From contig CANFTB010000019.1 in the NCBI GenBank assembly GCA_947449735.1, forward strand, positions 1-64,000: a DNA stretch of 64,000 nucleotides, read 5' to 3'. Made by a program: the position numbers and the translations under genes. Below are positions 27,587 to 37,073 of this stretch, one piece after another (position 1 is the first letter of the stretch; each line of letters begins with the position of its first letter). Under the pieces are notes generated by a model. That model was not told where the DNA came from. It did no database searches and saw only the letters and a list, made by a program, of their open reading frames with translations. Origin of the DNA: Chthoniobacteraceae bacterium. Lineage in GTDB: Bacteria > Verrucomicrobiota > Verrucomicrobiia > Chthoniobacterales > Chthoniobacteraceae.

Positions 27587-28303
27587 CTATTTGGAGAGTT
27601 GAAGCACACCCAAGTCCTTCACCTGGTCTGCCACCCGCATTTGGTGCAAGGCCGTGCTGAATTTGTGCGCAGGCAACGGGGCCTTTGGATTCATCCACAC
27701 GGGATACAAATCGCGCGCACGCACAATCTGCCATCCCGGCCCGACATCCTTGAGCAGCACAAGCTTGAAGGTGCGCCGAAATCCGGAACGAGCGCCGGCA
27801 TCCTGCGACGCCTCGGCCCCGGGCTCAGGTCCCTTGTCGCGAAGATAGGTGCACACGGCTCGTGCGCCCCGGCCCCGCCCTGACTCGCCTTCAACCCTGT
27901 GGATGAACTTTTTAAGGAAGAACGGCTCCGACTTCTGAATCGACGCGTCAATCTTCGCCAGATCCCCCGAAACCAGCGTGCTCGCCTCGCGGTTGAGAAG
28001 CAGGCCTTCGTAAAACTCCGAAGCGTAGATCACAACAAGGTCGTATTTACCGACCGGCAGGCCCCTGAATTGAAACTCGTTGCGTTGCGCGCCACCGACC
28101 TCGCCCTCGTACACCTGCTCAACATCATCGGAAGACACCGCAAGAATCTCTTCAATCGGAAGCGCCGGAGACCCGACCACTCCCTTCAACCCTCCGCCAT
28201 TGGCGGGGTCGCCCTTTTTGTAGAGCCGCGACCGCTCGGGTGCATTCTGGCTGAATGCACTAACACAAAAACAGCAGACGAAAATAAGGATGCGCAAGAC
28301 CAT
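27587..28303 (-). CDS. Hypothetical secreted protein, 238 residues
   Basis: Unrecognised. A short signal peptide (VLRILIFVCCFCVSAFS, about 2-18) suggests export. The rest is mixed alpha/beta with a beta segment (NEFQFRGLPVGKYDLVVIYA) that resembles a carboxypeptidase-regulatory-like/Ig-like strand pattern. It lies 30 bases before the FHA-MoxR gene and 6 bases after the 748-residue gene, so it is co-transcribed with both and may belong to the same envelope complex. No catalytic motif was seen. Confidence 0.7.
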   Translation of the reverse strand: MVLRILIFVCCFCVSAFSQNAPERSRLYKKGDPANGGGLKGVVGSPALPIEEILAVSSDDVEQVYEGEVGGAQRNEFQFRGLPVGKYDLVVIYASEFYEGLLLNREASTLVSGDLAKIDASIQKSEPFFLKKFIHRVEGESGRGRGARAVCTYLRDKGPEPGAEASQDAGARSGFRRTFKLVLLKDVGPGWQIVRARDLYPVWMNPKAPLPAHKFSTALHQMRVADQVKDLGVLQLSK

Positions 28304-28309
28304 AGACGA

Positions 28310-30556
28310 CTATCTCGATGCAGGGGCTGTTGACGAAAGGAACTTGTCCAATTGGCTCGCCACCGGATGAAACTTCAGTCGGTCCCGCACCTTCTCAACA
28401 ATGCCTCGAATCGACGCAGGATCCGCCTTGGACGACTGCACGCACAGAATGAGGGTTGATACGGCTTCCGGAAGGTAACTGGAGGAATCGATCTCCCTGC
28501 AATAGGCCTCGAGCATCGGCCGGGCATGCTTCCAGTCCTTCAACTTGGCATAGATGGCCGCCTCCCGGAGGATGAAATCGCCGCTGATCTTGCTCAGCGG
28601 AAACTCGGCCTCCCACGCATCAAGTCCCTGAATCGCTTCCAGTAAAAAACCGCCTTCGGTGAGCGTGCGCACATTCTCCGCAAGCGACACCTCCTGCAGC
28701 GCCCCACCTTTCAGATCAGGCGCGGCCCTCGGAGCCGCCACGGCCTGGTTTACGGTCCCGCCCGTGAGCAGCTGCCTGGTCACGGAAGCTCCCACAGCGA
28801 CGCCCGACGTGTTTCGCAAAGCACGGGCCCGGTTTTGGACATCGGCGTAAAAACTCGTTGCCTTGTTCAAATCCCCTCCGAGCAACGCCATGTCACCAAG
28901 CCGGATCCGCGCGCGCTCGCCAACGCCACTCCTTGCCGCGGCCAGGCCATTGAAGAGAAAGTCCGCCTTTTTGCGGTCGTTGAGGTAGTACATGTACAAC
29001 TCGCCCTCGCGGAAGCGGAGCTCATTCTGCCGGGCGGCATCCTGCGTGTTGGCGAAAAATTTCTTCAGCCACTCCAAGTTCTCCTCAGGGTGATCGCGGA
29101 GGGTCACATCGAGAAAAACATCCTCAAGGATAGCCATCTGGGCCGGTGCGAGACGTTTCCTGATCGCCTCAAAGTGCTCTCCGAACAGGCGCCTGAGCAG
29201 CTGCTCGCCCTCCCCGCCCTCGACCGTCCTAAAAATGTTGTTCCACCAGGCGTCCCCCCACGAGGCCACGGGATCCGGAGACCTCGGCAAAACCGACAGC
29301 ATCTCAGCAAGGGTATCACGAAAGGCTTCGCGGTGGTCCGCCCGCTCCAAGCTCGTCTTCTGCGTGCTAAATCCAAAGTACGGAATCATCGCCGCAGACA
29401 CAGCCTTCCCAGACTGCACCGTCATCTTAACCCTGCCCTCGCGAAAACCGGGTACCAGCCACTTCACCCGCGATCCCTCCAGGGTGCCGCCCTCGGGAAA
29501 AGTCCACGTCACTTTAGCGTCCGCAGGATATCCTGCGCCCAGCGCACTAAACTCGAGAATGAGCAGAGGCTCCTCGTTTCCAAACCAATAGACGAGCCCG
29601 GGAGTCACTCTGGCGACGGCCATCGGAGAGCCCTCTCGAGATTCCAACGCCGAAAGCCTGCAGGAACCCGAACGCGCCATCTCGGAAGCCTTGATGGCGC
29701 GCGCCTCGATGTTTTTAAGCGGCTCATTCGGTGTCTTCCATTCCAGATACATGAGACCGCCCCAACGATTGTTGCTCGAATAGGGGCCGGAACCCGGAGC
29801 CGTCTGCAGCACCTCAACGCGATGCAACCCCTTGGCAAGCTTGACCGACGCCCCGAAGCCACCCCATAGCTTACTCTTCTCCTTAAGTTCGACCTTGGCC
29901 CCGTCGACCCGAAGCTCTCCCTGACCCGTGTGAAAGGAAGGCGCCAGCCAGTACTCCCCGGCGGACGGCGCGTCTACGTGCGAGATTTGGTAAAACGCGG
30001 CGGGCTTAGGCCGTCCGGAGAGATCCCCGCTGATGCTGAAAGCCGCCTGGGAATAGCCGGGATTCTCCCCCCAGTGCACAGACCCCTCGACCCGGCCCAA
30101 TGCCGCCATGGCCTGCGCAGCGGCGAGAGTGTCGCGGCCCGGGCTTGTGCAAAGAATCGAGCCAGGCGTCAGCCCGGTATTGGGACTCCACACCCGCGCC
30201 GCACCGCCCGGTTGAATGTAAACGCTCACGGACTTCGGGTCCCCCTCAGGCTTCGCAAAGACGAGAGCGAAACCATTCTCCACATTCTGCCACAAGACAT
30301 AACTGGGCAGCACCTTGCCGTCCTCAGTTACCACCGTTGTAGCGGGCTTCCCCCCACGCAAAACACCTCCGTCAGGCAGGGATGCAAAGTAACCGGCGCT
30401 TGCGTGCGTGGGTTTTTGAAGCAGTTCCAACTTGAACCGCAAGGGCGCGTCCGCAACCTGCCAGTCACCCGCGGCGTGGACGAGACTTGCCCAGGACATC
30501 AAGGCAAAAGCGGCAGTAACCGAAGCCGGGAGGTTGGCTAATCTTTGCAAATTCAA
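28310..30556 (-). CDS. Large secreted protein with beta domains and helical repeats
   Basis: 748 residues. The start is a TTG, which gives a signal peptide (NLPASVTAAFALMSWASLVH near 8-27). The N-terminal two-thirds is beta-rich and includes a PA14-like stretch (about 200-255: GELRVDGAKVELKEKSKLWG, LAKGLHRVEVLQ). The C-terminal third (about 490-740) is helical with TPR-like repeats (FREGELYMYYLNDRKKADFL, RIRLGDMALLGGDLNKA). It is not a family I can name. It lies in the operon with FHA-MoxR and is probably periplasmic. The TPR-like part could bind the VWA or other partners; this is inference only. Confidence 0.7.
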   Translation of the reverse strand: MNLQRLANLPASVTAAFALMSWASLVHAAGDWQVADAPLRFKLELLQKPTHASAGYFASLPDGGVLRGGKPATTVVTEDGKVLPSYVLWQNVENGFALVFAKPEGDPKSVSVYIQPGGAARVWSPNTGLTPGSILCTSPGRDTLAAAQAMAALGRVEGSVHWGENPGYSQAAFSISGDLSGRPKPAAFYQISHVDAPSAGEYWLAPSFHTGQGELRVDGAKVELKEKSKLWGGFGASVKLAKGLHRVEVLQTAPGSGPYSSNNRWGGLMYLEWKTPNEPLKNIEARAIKASEMARSGSCRLSALESREGSPMAVARVTPGLVYWFGNEEPLLILEFSALGAGYPADAKVTWTFPEGGTLEGSRVKWLVPGFREGRVKMTVQSGKAVSAAMIPYFGFSTQKTSLERADHREAFRDTLAEMLSVLPRSPDPVASWGDAWWNNIFRTVEGGEGEQLLRRLFGEHFEAIRKRLAPAQMAILEDVFLDVTLRDHPEENLEWLKKFFANTQDAARQNELRFREGELYMYYLNDRKKADFLFNGLAAARSGVGERARIRLGDMALLGGDLNKATSFYADVQNRARALRNTSGVAVGASVTRQLLTGGTVNQAVAAPRAAPDLKGGALQEVSLAENVRTLTEGGFLLEAIQGLDAWEAEFPLSKISGDFILREAAIYAKLKDWKHARPMLEAYCREIDSSSYLPEAVSTLILCVQSSKADPASIRGIVEKVRDRLKFHPVASQLDKFLSSTAPASR

Positions 30557-30578
30557 AACAAGCCAGACGGACGGCCTC

Positions 30579-30872
30579 TTAATTTTTTCCGGAACCGGGA
30601 TTGTCCTCGCGGATCTTGATCAGCAATACGGGAGGCTGCGGGGGCTTTTTCGCTTCCGTGCGGGACATCGGTGCCGCCGGACAGCAACAACTGCCCGTCG
30701 TCTCGGCGGACGAGGCCACGCGGGGCGGCGCAGGCGGCTTCTTCTGTATCATCTCCCGCGGAGGAGCCACGAACCCAGCTTCGCCGGTCCCATCACCAGC
30801 GATCAAAGTGCCCGTACAGAGCGTCGTGGCAAGCGCCGCGGACATCACTTTTTTGGAGGTGGCGGGATTCAT
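30579..30872 (-). CDS. Small secreted Pro/Cys-rich protein
   Basis: 97 residues. A signal-like N-terminus (VMSAALATTLCTGTLIAGDG near 9-28) is followed by proline-rich sequence with a CCC cluster (GSCCCPAAPM) and a basic tail. It has no known domain. It is the first gene of the leftward operon that ends with FHA-MoxR, 22 bases before the 748-residue gene, and its start is 131 bases from the start of the divergent DUF4159 operon. The first Cys of the signal region could be a lipidation site, but the lipobox is not convincing. Confidence 0.6.
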   Translation of the reverse strand: MNPATSKKVMSAALATTLCTGTLIAGDGTGEAGFVAPPREMIQKKPPAPPRVASSAETTGSCCCPAAPMSRTEAKKPPQPPVLLIKIREDNPGSGKN

Positions 30873-31003
30873 TTCTTGTAAGTCAGTGCTGCAAGCAATC
30901 TAGCAGCGAAACATGAACAGTTAAAGACTTGCCACCCCCCCATCTGGCGTCAATGCTTTTCAAGCAATCATTGAAGCTAATCTTCACTCATCACCCGGCC
31001 TTC
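30873..31003. promoter_or_regulatory. Divergent control region between the MoxR and DUF4159 operons
   Basis: This 131-base stretch separates the start of the leftward operon (30872) from the start of the rightward operon (31004), so promoters for both should lie here. No -35/-10 pair or palindrome stands out by eye. Confidence 0.4.
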
Positions 31004-32413
31004 ATGCTTACAACCCTCCCGGAAAGCCGCCTTCCTTCCGGTCTCCGAAAAAGTCTTTCGCTGGCCCGGATTCTACCGCCGGCCTTCCTCAGCCTCTTGA
31101 GTGCACTCGCCCTCCTTTCTTCAGCGGCAAACAGCTTTGCGCAGACTGGAAAGGAACTCTACGGGGCGGACATCTACTGGAATGCCACTCCAAACGACGT
31201 AAACAATCTCCTGAAGAAAATGAAGTCGCAGACGGATGCGAACTTCCAGATGGAGATCCGCACACTCGGTCAAATCAGCGAAAATCCCGAACAGAACCCC
31301 GTCCTGTTCCGCTCCGGCCATTACCGCTTTTCTTACGCCCCCCAGGAGAGGGAGAAGCTCCGCAAGTACCTCCTGAACGGGGGCATGATCATTTTCAACA
31401 CGGGCCTCGGCTCGAAACCTTTCTACGACTCGGTCGTCGAAGAACTGAAAAAGATCTTTCCGGAGCAACCCCTTCAAAAGCTCTCCCCCGACCACCCCAT
31501 CTTCCATTCCCACTACGACCTCGACAGGGTCGAATACACCAAGGCGGTGAACGCCTCGGGCTTCCGCGGCAATGAACCGTGGTTCGACGGCATCGAGGTG
31601 AATTGCCGGGTGGTCGCCCTCGTCTCGCGCTGGTGCATGGCCGCAGGCTGGCAGGGCGAGGTGCAGGAAGACTGGCAGGCCTACAAACCAGACTCATCCT
31701 TCAAACTGGGCGTCAACATCCTCTCCTACGCCTCCGCAATGCGGGCCTGGGCGAAGAACGCCGCGCAGGCCATGCGCTTTGTCGATAAACTCAAGTCCTA
31801 TTCGGACTCTGTCTCGGTCGCACAGGTCACTTACGACGGCATCTGGAAGACGCGCCATGCCGGCCTCCCTGTGATGCTGCAGACCTTCAACGCGCGCACC
31901 GGCATTCCAGTAAAGTTCCACCTAAAGGAACTGCGTCTGAGCGACCCTGCGATTTTCAACTCCCCGGTCATCTACATGACCGGCCATGAATCCTTCGAAT
32001 TGAAGCAGGAGGAAAAGGCCGCCCTCAAAAAATATCTGGAAAACGGAGGGTTTCTCTTCGCTGAAGCCTGCTGCGGGCGCAAGGGCTTCGACCAGTCCTT
32101 CCGAGACCTGATCCGGTCCGTGCTTCCCGACAAGCCACTGGAGCGCATCCCCCAAAACGCCCAGCTTTTCAAGCAACCCAACAACATCACTGCTGTCGGA
32201 GTGACCCCGACACTCATGCAGGAGAGCGGCCAGGCGCGCGCGGAACCCACGCTGTTCGGTGTGATGTTCAACGGAAACCTCGGACTCGTCTACAGTCCCT
32301 TCGGCCTTTCAGGCGGATGGGAAATGAGCCAGTCCCCCTACGCGCGAGGCATCAACGACGTGAGCGCAACACAGATCGGACAGAATGTGATGCTGTATTC
32401 CATCACCCATTGA
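31004..32413 (+). CDS. Secreted protein with two tandem DUF4159 domains
   Basis: 469 residues from the ATG at 31004, chosen because the signal peptide (hydrophobic run FLSLLSALALLSSAANSFA near 28-46) is then N-terminal; other ATGs lie 17 and 25 codons upstream. Two DUF4159 domains are visible, each with the glutamine-amidotransferase-like fold pattern. The first (about 50-215) contains REKLRKYLLNGGMIIFNTG, and the second (about 260-440) contains EEKAALKKYLENGGFLFAEA. Both keep a LxNGGxxxF core but no obvious catalytic triad. DUF4159 proteins are usual members of MoxR/DUF58/VWA clusters in this phylum. It is the first gene of the rightward operon. Confidence 0.85.
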   Translation: MLTTLPESRLPSGLRKSLSLARILPPAFLSLLSALALLSSAANSFAQTGKELYGADIYWNATPNDVNNLLKKMKSQTDANFQMEIRTLGQISENPEQNPVLFRSGHYRFSYAPQEREKLRKYLLNGGMIIFNTGLGSKPFYDSVVEELKKIFPEQPLQKLSPDHPIFHSHYDLDRVEYTKAVNASGFRGNEPWFDGIEVNCRVVALVSRWCMAAGWQGEVQEDWQAYKPDSSFKLGVNILSYASAMRAWAKNAAQAMRFVDKLKSYSDSVSVAQVTYDGIWKTRHAGLPVMLQTFNARTGIPVKFHLKELRLSDPAIFNSPVIYMTGHESFELKQEEKAALKKYLENGGFLFAEACCGRKGFDQSFRDLIRSVLPDKPLERIPQNAQLFKQPNNITAVGVTPTLMQESGQARAEPTLFGVMFNGNLGLVYSPFGLSGGWEMSQSPYARGINDVSATQIGQNVMLYSITH

Positions 32414-32452
32414 TCCGCCCACAAACGTTCCACCTCGCGTCAACAGCACCTC

Positions 32453-33115
32453 ATGAAACGCACTCCGGCCATTGTCTGCCTTCTTCTCCTGACGCTCACC
32501 GGCCTGCTTCACGCGGCAACCTCAAACGGCAACGAGTTCGCACTCGCGCTTTCCGAGGCAAAGTCTCCCGCCGCACGTTCAACCCTCGTTGAAGGAGCAG
32601 CAGGACGCCCGCATTTTTTCAGGTATCTGCAAATCATGGAAATGCGCCAGGTGAGCGAAGGCGGCCGGGAGAGCTTCCTGATCACAGCGTTTGAACCCTC
32701 GTCCTACTTGGACGTCGTGTTTACCGTGTCCATGCCCGTTTCTCTCGGCGTCCTCAAAGCGGAGCCCGTCTCAAAAGTCGGCGATGCGATCGCAGTCACA
32801 GGAAAGGTAATCGGCGTCGAACCGGGCAAAAACTCCGTCCAGCTTGCCGAGCCGATCGTACGACACAAGGACCGCTTGAGTCCCAAGATCGGCAAGGAGT
32901 TGCTCAGCGAAGTCAACCCCGGTGCAACTTTCTACAGCTACACCGAAGGACCACGGCCGATCAAACTCGAGGCTCGAGACCGGGATCTTCTGCAGCACCG
33001 CGACAGAATCATGGCCTCGGGCGGACCCAAAGCCTGGGGGGAGTTTTTAGAGACCGAGATCGCCAAGCGAAAGCAACAGCGCGCATCGTCAGCAAAGGAG
33101 GCGGGCCAGCCTTGA
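32453..33115 (+). CDS. Hypothetical secreted protein, 220 residues
   Basis: Unrecognised. A signal peptide (TPAIVCLLLLTLTGLLHAAT, about 3-22) is clear. The mature part is beta-rich in the middle (LDVVFTVSMPVSLGVLKAEP, then GKVIGVEPGKNSVQLAEPIV) and has a charged helical C-terminus (EFLETEIAKRKQQRASSAKE). It lies 39 bases after the DUF4159 gene, and its stop overlaps the next start by TTGA. Probably a periplasmic or membrane-associated part of the same complex. No enzyme motif. Confidence 0.7.
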   Translation: MKRTPAIVCLLLLTLTGLLHAATSNGNEFALALSEAKSPAARSTLVEGAAGRPHFFRYLQIMEMRQVSEGGRESFLITAFEPSSYLDVVFTVSMPVSLGVLKAEPVSKVGDAIAVTGKVIGVEPGKNSVQLAEPIVRHKDRLSPKIGKELLSEVNPGATFYSYTEGPRPIKLEARDRDLLQHRDRIMASGGPKAWGEFLETEIAKRKQQRASSAKEAGQP

Positions 33116-33939
33116 ACCGGCAACCCCCTCTCGCAATAAGTCACCTGACGGCATCCGCCCTGTGCGCGGCTGGATTCCTGTGTTTCGGGATCGCTGCCAC
33201 CTCCCACGCCGCGGACGAGGACGGTCTAGTCAGCTTGTGGAAGCAACACATGTCGGCACCCGGTGATCACGACGTGCTGATCAAAGCTTGCCAGGCCTTT
33301 GCAGCAGCTCACTCCGGCGATCCCTTGCTGCCTGTCGTGCGGGGTTTTGAAGCGTGGCACACTCTGCAAGCGGGGAGCCCCCAGGAGGCTTTCGCACTGT
33401 GGGAGTCTGATCTGAAGCTTCCCGCCTCGCCCCTTAATGAATGCGCGAAGCGGCTTGCCTGCGGATGGATGTCCCGCGCTGACCGGGAAAAAGTCGTCGC
33501 CTCCCTCCAGGCCTATTACCGAAAAGAGGTCGCCTATCCAAAAAGTCTGGAGCAGATCGCAGCCCATCCGCGTCTTAAAAACGAACCTAAGCCTCCCGAA
33601 AAAGACCGCTTTGGAAACCCATGGAGCTATACCCTCACCGGCTTCGAAAAAACAAAAGGATTTCCAGACCAGAAGTACTCCCTCAAAAGCTCCGTTCTAG
33701 GCGATCTTTCGGATTTGCAATCCGCTGCATCCCTGGCCTACGCCTCTAAAATCACGGCGGTTCCGCAGCGTGTCATCACCATGCCGAACAACACTTCGGC
33801 GGTGAGTTTCAACCTGGGAAAAAGCGTCTCAATGAGCATGGTCGGCCCGGGACAGGGCGACCTGCACCTCGCGTTTATCGGCGCCAAATTCATCGTCGTC
33901 TGCGACCACACCCACTGGAAAATCCTACCTCGCCCCTGA
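33112..33939 (+). CDS. Hypothetical secreted protein with GspG-like segment
   Basis: 275 residues. It starts with TTG, overlapping the previous stop by TTGA (33112-33115), which supports this start. A signal segment (SALCAAGFLCFGIAATSHAA near 14-33) is followed by a helical repeat-like part. Near 145-175 is a stretch (YPKSLEQIAAHPRLKNEPKP, then EKDRFGNPWSYTL) that closely recalls the conserved C-terminal part of type II secretion pseudopilins (GspG), though the usual N-terminal pilin helix is absent. Its stop overlaps the DUF58 start by one base (TGATG). The role is unknown. Confidence 0.7.
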   Translation: MNRQPPLAISHLTASALCAAGFLCFGIAATSHAADEDGLVSLWKQHMSAPGDHDVLIKACQAFAAAHSGDPLLPVVRGFEAWHTLQAGSPQEAFALWESDLKLPASPLNECAKRLACGWMSRADREKVVASLQAYYRKEVAYPKSLEQIAAHPRLKNEPKPPEKDRFGNPWSYTLTGFEKTKGFPDQKYSLKSSVLGDLSDLQSAASLAYASKITAVPQRVITMPNNTSAVSFNLGKSVSMSMVGPGQGDLHLAFIGAKFIVVCDHTHWKILPRP

Positions 33940-34889
33940 TGGCCGGAGTCTCCCAACCGAAATCGAAACCAAATGCAGGCGAGCCCCCCAAAGAGGGCAT
34001 AGCGGCATTTCTGAACCCCGCCGAGATGCACAAACTCGGCAGGCTCCTGCTCCTCTCGCGCAACAAAGTGGAGGGCACTCTGGCGGGTGCGCACCGCAGC
34101 CCACTGCGGGGCCCGAGCTCGGAGTTCGCCGACCACAAGAGCTACGGCATCGGCGACGAAACGAAGCACATCGACTGGCGCGTCTTTGCGCGCACCGACA
34201 AATACTTCATCAAGCGCTACGAAGACGAAACCAACCTCCGCGTCTATCTCGTCCTCGATCGCAGCGCATCGATGAACTACGCCTCCGAGGGTGGAGCCAC
34301 CAAGTACCACTTCGCATGCCGGCTGGCGGCTGCCATTGGATATGTGATTGTAAAGGCAAGGGACTCGATCGGCCTCTACCTGCACGGACAAAAGGTCGAC
34401 GTGCGCATGGATGCGGGCAACTCCTTCCAGCATCTCCACAACCTTCTCAAGCACGTCCAGAACCACCCGCCCGAGGGGGGGGGCGACCTGGCTGCAGTCC
34501 TGCATGAAATTGCATCCTCAGTCCGCCGCGGAGCACTCGTTGTCGTGCTTTCTGACCTGCTTGGAGACGAGGAAGAGATCATCAAGGGGCTCGCCCACCT
34601 CCGGAAACAAAAGCACGATGTCATCCTCTTCCAGACGCTCGACCCGGCCGAACTGGACCTCAATTTGAGCAAGCCTTGCGAACTCCACGACTTGGAAACA
34701 GGCGAGGATCTGCCTGTCAACCCGCGTGTTCTTGCGGAGGAATACCACAGGGTGTTCGGCGAGTTTCTGCAGCACTACAAGAAAGCCTGCGCGGGCATGA
34801 ATATCGACTACAGAGTGGTGCCGACAAACCAGGAGCTTGAATCCTTCGTGCGCGTCTACCTCTCAGAGCGCAGGCGCCTTTCACGCTGA
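33939..34889 (+). CDS. DUF58 family protein (VWA-like)
   Basis: 316 residues, cytosolic, of usual length for DUF58. The signature SPLRGPSSEFADHKSYGIGD, then HIDWRVFARTDKYFIKRYED (about 45-95), is intact. A VWA-type MIDAS motif follows (LVLDRSASM, DxSxS near 105-110), and later strands carry LVVVLSDLLGD. DUF58 proteins are the standard partners of MoxR ATPases. The FHA-MoxR at 26186 is the obvious candidate, although it lies in the divergent operon. It overlaps the previous gene by one base, and the next starts 9 bases after its stop. Confidence 0.9.
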   Translation: MAGVSQPKSKPNAGEPPKEGIAAFLNPAEMHKLGRLLLLSRNKVEGTLAGAHRSPLRGPSSEFADHKSYGIGDETKHIDWRVFARTDKYFIKRYEDETNLRVYLVLDRSASMNYASEGGATKYHFACRLAAAIGYVIVKARDSIGLYLHGQKVDVRMDAGNSFQHLHNLLKHVQNHPPEGGGDLAAVLHEIASSVRRGALVVVLSDLLGDEEEIIKGLAHLRKQKHDVILFQTLDPAELDLNLSKPCELHDLETGEDLPVNPRVLAEEYHRVFGEFLQHYKKACAGMNIDYRVVPTNQELESFVRVYLSERRRLSR

Positions 34890-34898
34890 CATCCGGTC

Positions 34899-37061
34899 AT
34901 GTTCCTGGCTCCACTTTTTCTCATGGCAGCGGGTGTCGGCGCCACCGTCCCGTTTTTTCTGCACCTGATGCAGAACCGGAGGCGGACGCGCCTTCCGTTT
35001 CCTACCGTTCGCTTTCTCAAAAAAGCCGAGAAAAACACCTCCCGCCGCATCCGGTTGGAGAACTTCCTGCTGTGGTTGCTGCGAACCATGATCATGGCGC
35101 TGCTCGGGGCCGCGTTCGCCATGCCGATGGTCCGCAGCGGCGGACTGGGCTGGCTCGGCGACGCCCCGCGCGACGTTGCCATCGTGCTAGACGCCTCCTA
35201 CAGCATGGGCTACCGCGTTGACAGGGGAACCGTCTGGGACAAGGGCATCGAGACTGCCATCGCCATCATCGAAGGACTGCGCGACCCGGACCGGTTCTGC
35301 ATTTATATCGCGCGTGAACAACCCGAGGCAATCGTCGCCGAACCCATCGCAAACAAACATGAGGGCATCCTGCGCCTGCGCGCCCTTCAACTCGGACAGT
35401 CCGAATCAAGAATCATCCCCGCTGCAAACGCGGCAATGAAGGCCCTTCTCAAAGCGGACTCCCAGCGCGAGCGCGAGATTCACATCATCACCGACAACCA
35501 AGCCCTGCCCTGGCAACCCATCGCGGCAGGCGCGGTCGAGGCGCAGATTGCCCCGAAGACGCCGGTCTTTGTAACGCTCCTTGGAGTTTCCGCACCCGAG
35601 AATACAGCGATCGCCTCCCTCGATCTCCAGCCCCCCGTGGCGCGCAGGGGTTCCGAAATGAAGGCCCAGGTCAAACTGCGGCGCACAGGACCGCCGGCAG
35701 ACACCACCCTGTCTCTCTTCATCGATGACCGCGAGATCAGCCGCAAACACGTTCCCGCCGCGGATGCGGACTCAACAGAACCGGCGTTCACCCTCCCCGT
35801 TCTGGAGGTCGGGGTGCATGCAGCCAAGATCCAGACCCCCGAGGACAATCTTACAGCCGACAACGCCTTCTATTTTCTAATCAGAATTCAAGAACCCATG
35901 CCCGCGCTTGTCGTGGGCTCCGATAGTGAAACCCTGTTTTTGAAGACCGCACTGCGCACAGGCCTCGGAAGCGCAAGCGCGGTTGAATCGACCAGCCCCG
36001 AGAAGCTCACGGAGAAACCTTTGTCCCGCTATTCAAGTGTCATCCTGTGCAACGCGCTGCCCCTTTTCGGTCAGGCCATTGGAGTCATTGAGGCCTACGT
36101 TAAGGCCGGAGGCGTTCTGGTGATTTTTCCAGGCATGGCGGCGAAACCAGACGCCTACACACCCTGGACGGCCCTTCCCGCCACCCCGCGTTCGGTGGAC
36201 GACCTGCCTCTGGCACAACGCAACCGCACGCTCAGCTGGGACCAGCCCCAACATCCCCTTGTCCGGTCGCTGCGCGAAGGCATCGGCATCCCAACCGTCG
36301 CCATCCGGCGCAAACTTGCCTTCGACAACGTCCACGAGGGAGCACAGCGCATCGTTTCCATGGGCGCCAACCAGCCGTTCCTCCTCGACCGGCAATTCGG
36401 AGCGGGCCATGTCCTTTTGTTTTCCGTATCGGCGGACCGGACCTGGAGCGACTTCCCGCTCTCCCCCTTCTTTCTTCCGCTGTTAATTCAATGCGCCGAC
36501 CTGGGCACCGGAGCCGGCCCGCGCACTCCCTTTGAATGGGCGACCGACTGGCTCCCGCTCAGCGACCGCTTCCCCGAATGGAAGACGCCCCCAAGCCTCA
36601 GCGGTCCCGATGGACAGCCTCTCTCCGTGCGGGCCTCGGTGATTGATGGTCGCACCGTGCTGAATGCGGAGAACCTGAAAATGCCGGGCTTCTACTCGGT
36701 CACCTCCTCCGCCGAACCGGAGGGTAAGCCGGTCATCGCAGTGAACCTGTTGAGGGAGGAATCCAACCTCACGCCTGTGATTGAAGCCGAGATTGCCAAA
36801 CACCTTGGGGTGGAAGACACGGCCGTCGCGCACGATCTCGAAAGTCTGCGCAGTCTCATCACCGAGCACCGGATCGGGCGCACCTTCGGCGAACACCTGC
36901 TCTGGATCGCCCTCCTCCTCACAGCCGTCGAGTTTGTCTACGCAAACGTGCTGGGCCGCTCCACCGGAGCCTCAAGAGGAGGCGCGGGATCCCCCGGGGC
37001 TCCCTCACAAGGCATTGGAACAGGCTCCGCAAAAACCGCATCCGCCGGAGAGGGTGCATGA
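34899..37061 (+). CDS. BatA-type VWA membrane protein
   Basis: 720 residues. The N-terminus is a BatA domain with two membrane helices (MFLAPLFLMAAGVGATVPFF, then FLLWLLRTMIMALLGAAFAM near 51-70) and the usual RRTRLPFPTVRFL between them. A VWA domain follows with MIDAS DASYS near 96-100. Residues about 220-600 form Ig-like and amidotransferase-like beta domains, and a C-terminal membrane helix lies near 668-690 with a Gly/Ala/Ser tail. It belongs to the aerotolerance-type (Bat) family and probably sits in the inner membrane with its VWA part in the periplasm. Its likely partner is DUF58/MoxR. Confidence 0.85.
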   Translation: MFLAPLFLMAAGVGATVPFFLHLMQNRRRTRLPFPTVRFLKKAEKNTSRRIRLENFLLWLLRTMIMALLGAAFAMPMVRSGGLGWLGDAPRDVAIVLDASYSMGYRVDRGTVWDKGIETAIAIIEGLRDPDRFCIYIAREQPEAIVAEPIANKHEGILRLRALQLGQSESRIIPAANAAMKALLKADSQREREIHIITDNQALPWQPIAAGAVEAQIAPKTPVFVTLLGVSAPENTAIASLDLQPPVARRGSEMKAQVKLRRTGPPADTTLSLFIDDREISRKHVPAADADSTEPAFTLPVLEVGVHAAKIQTPEDNLTADNAFYFLIRIQEPMPALVVGSDSETLFLKTALRTGLGSASAVESTSPEKLTEKPLSRYSSVILCNALPLFGQAIGVIEAYVKAGGVLVIFPGMAAKPDAYTPWTALPATPRSVDDLPLAQRNRTLSWDQPQHPLVRSLREGIGIPTVAIRRKLAFDNVHEGAQRIVSMGANQPFLLDRQFGAGHVLLFSVSADRTWSDFPLSPFFLPLLIQCADLGTGAGPRTPFEWATDWLPLSDRFPEWKTPPSLSGPDGQPLSVRASVIDGRTVLNAENLKMPGFYSVTSSAEPEGKPVIAVNLLREESNLTPVIEAEIAKHLGVEDTAVAHDLESLRSLITEHRIGRTFGEHLLWIALLLTAVEFVYANVLGRSTGASRGGAGSPGAPSQGIGTGSAKTASAGEGA

Positions 37062-37073
37062 CCTGATGCAAGG

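Noticed and set aside
26101-27883. Long plus-strand open frames opposite the FHA-MoxR gene
   Set aside because: They are antisense shadows of a gene with full FHA and AAA motifs.
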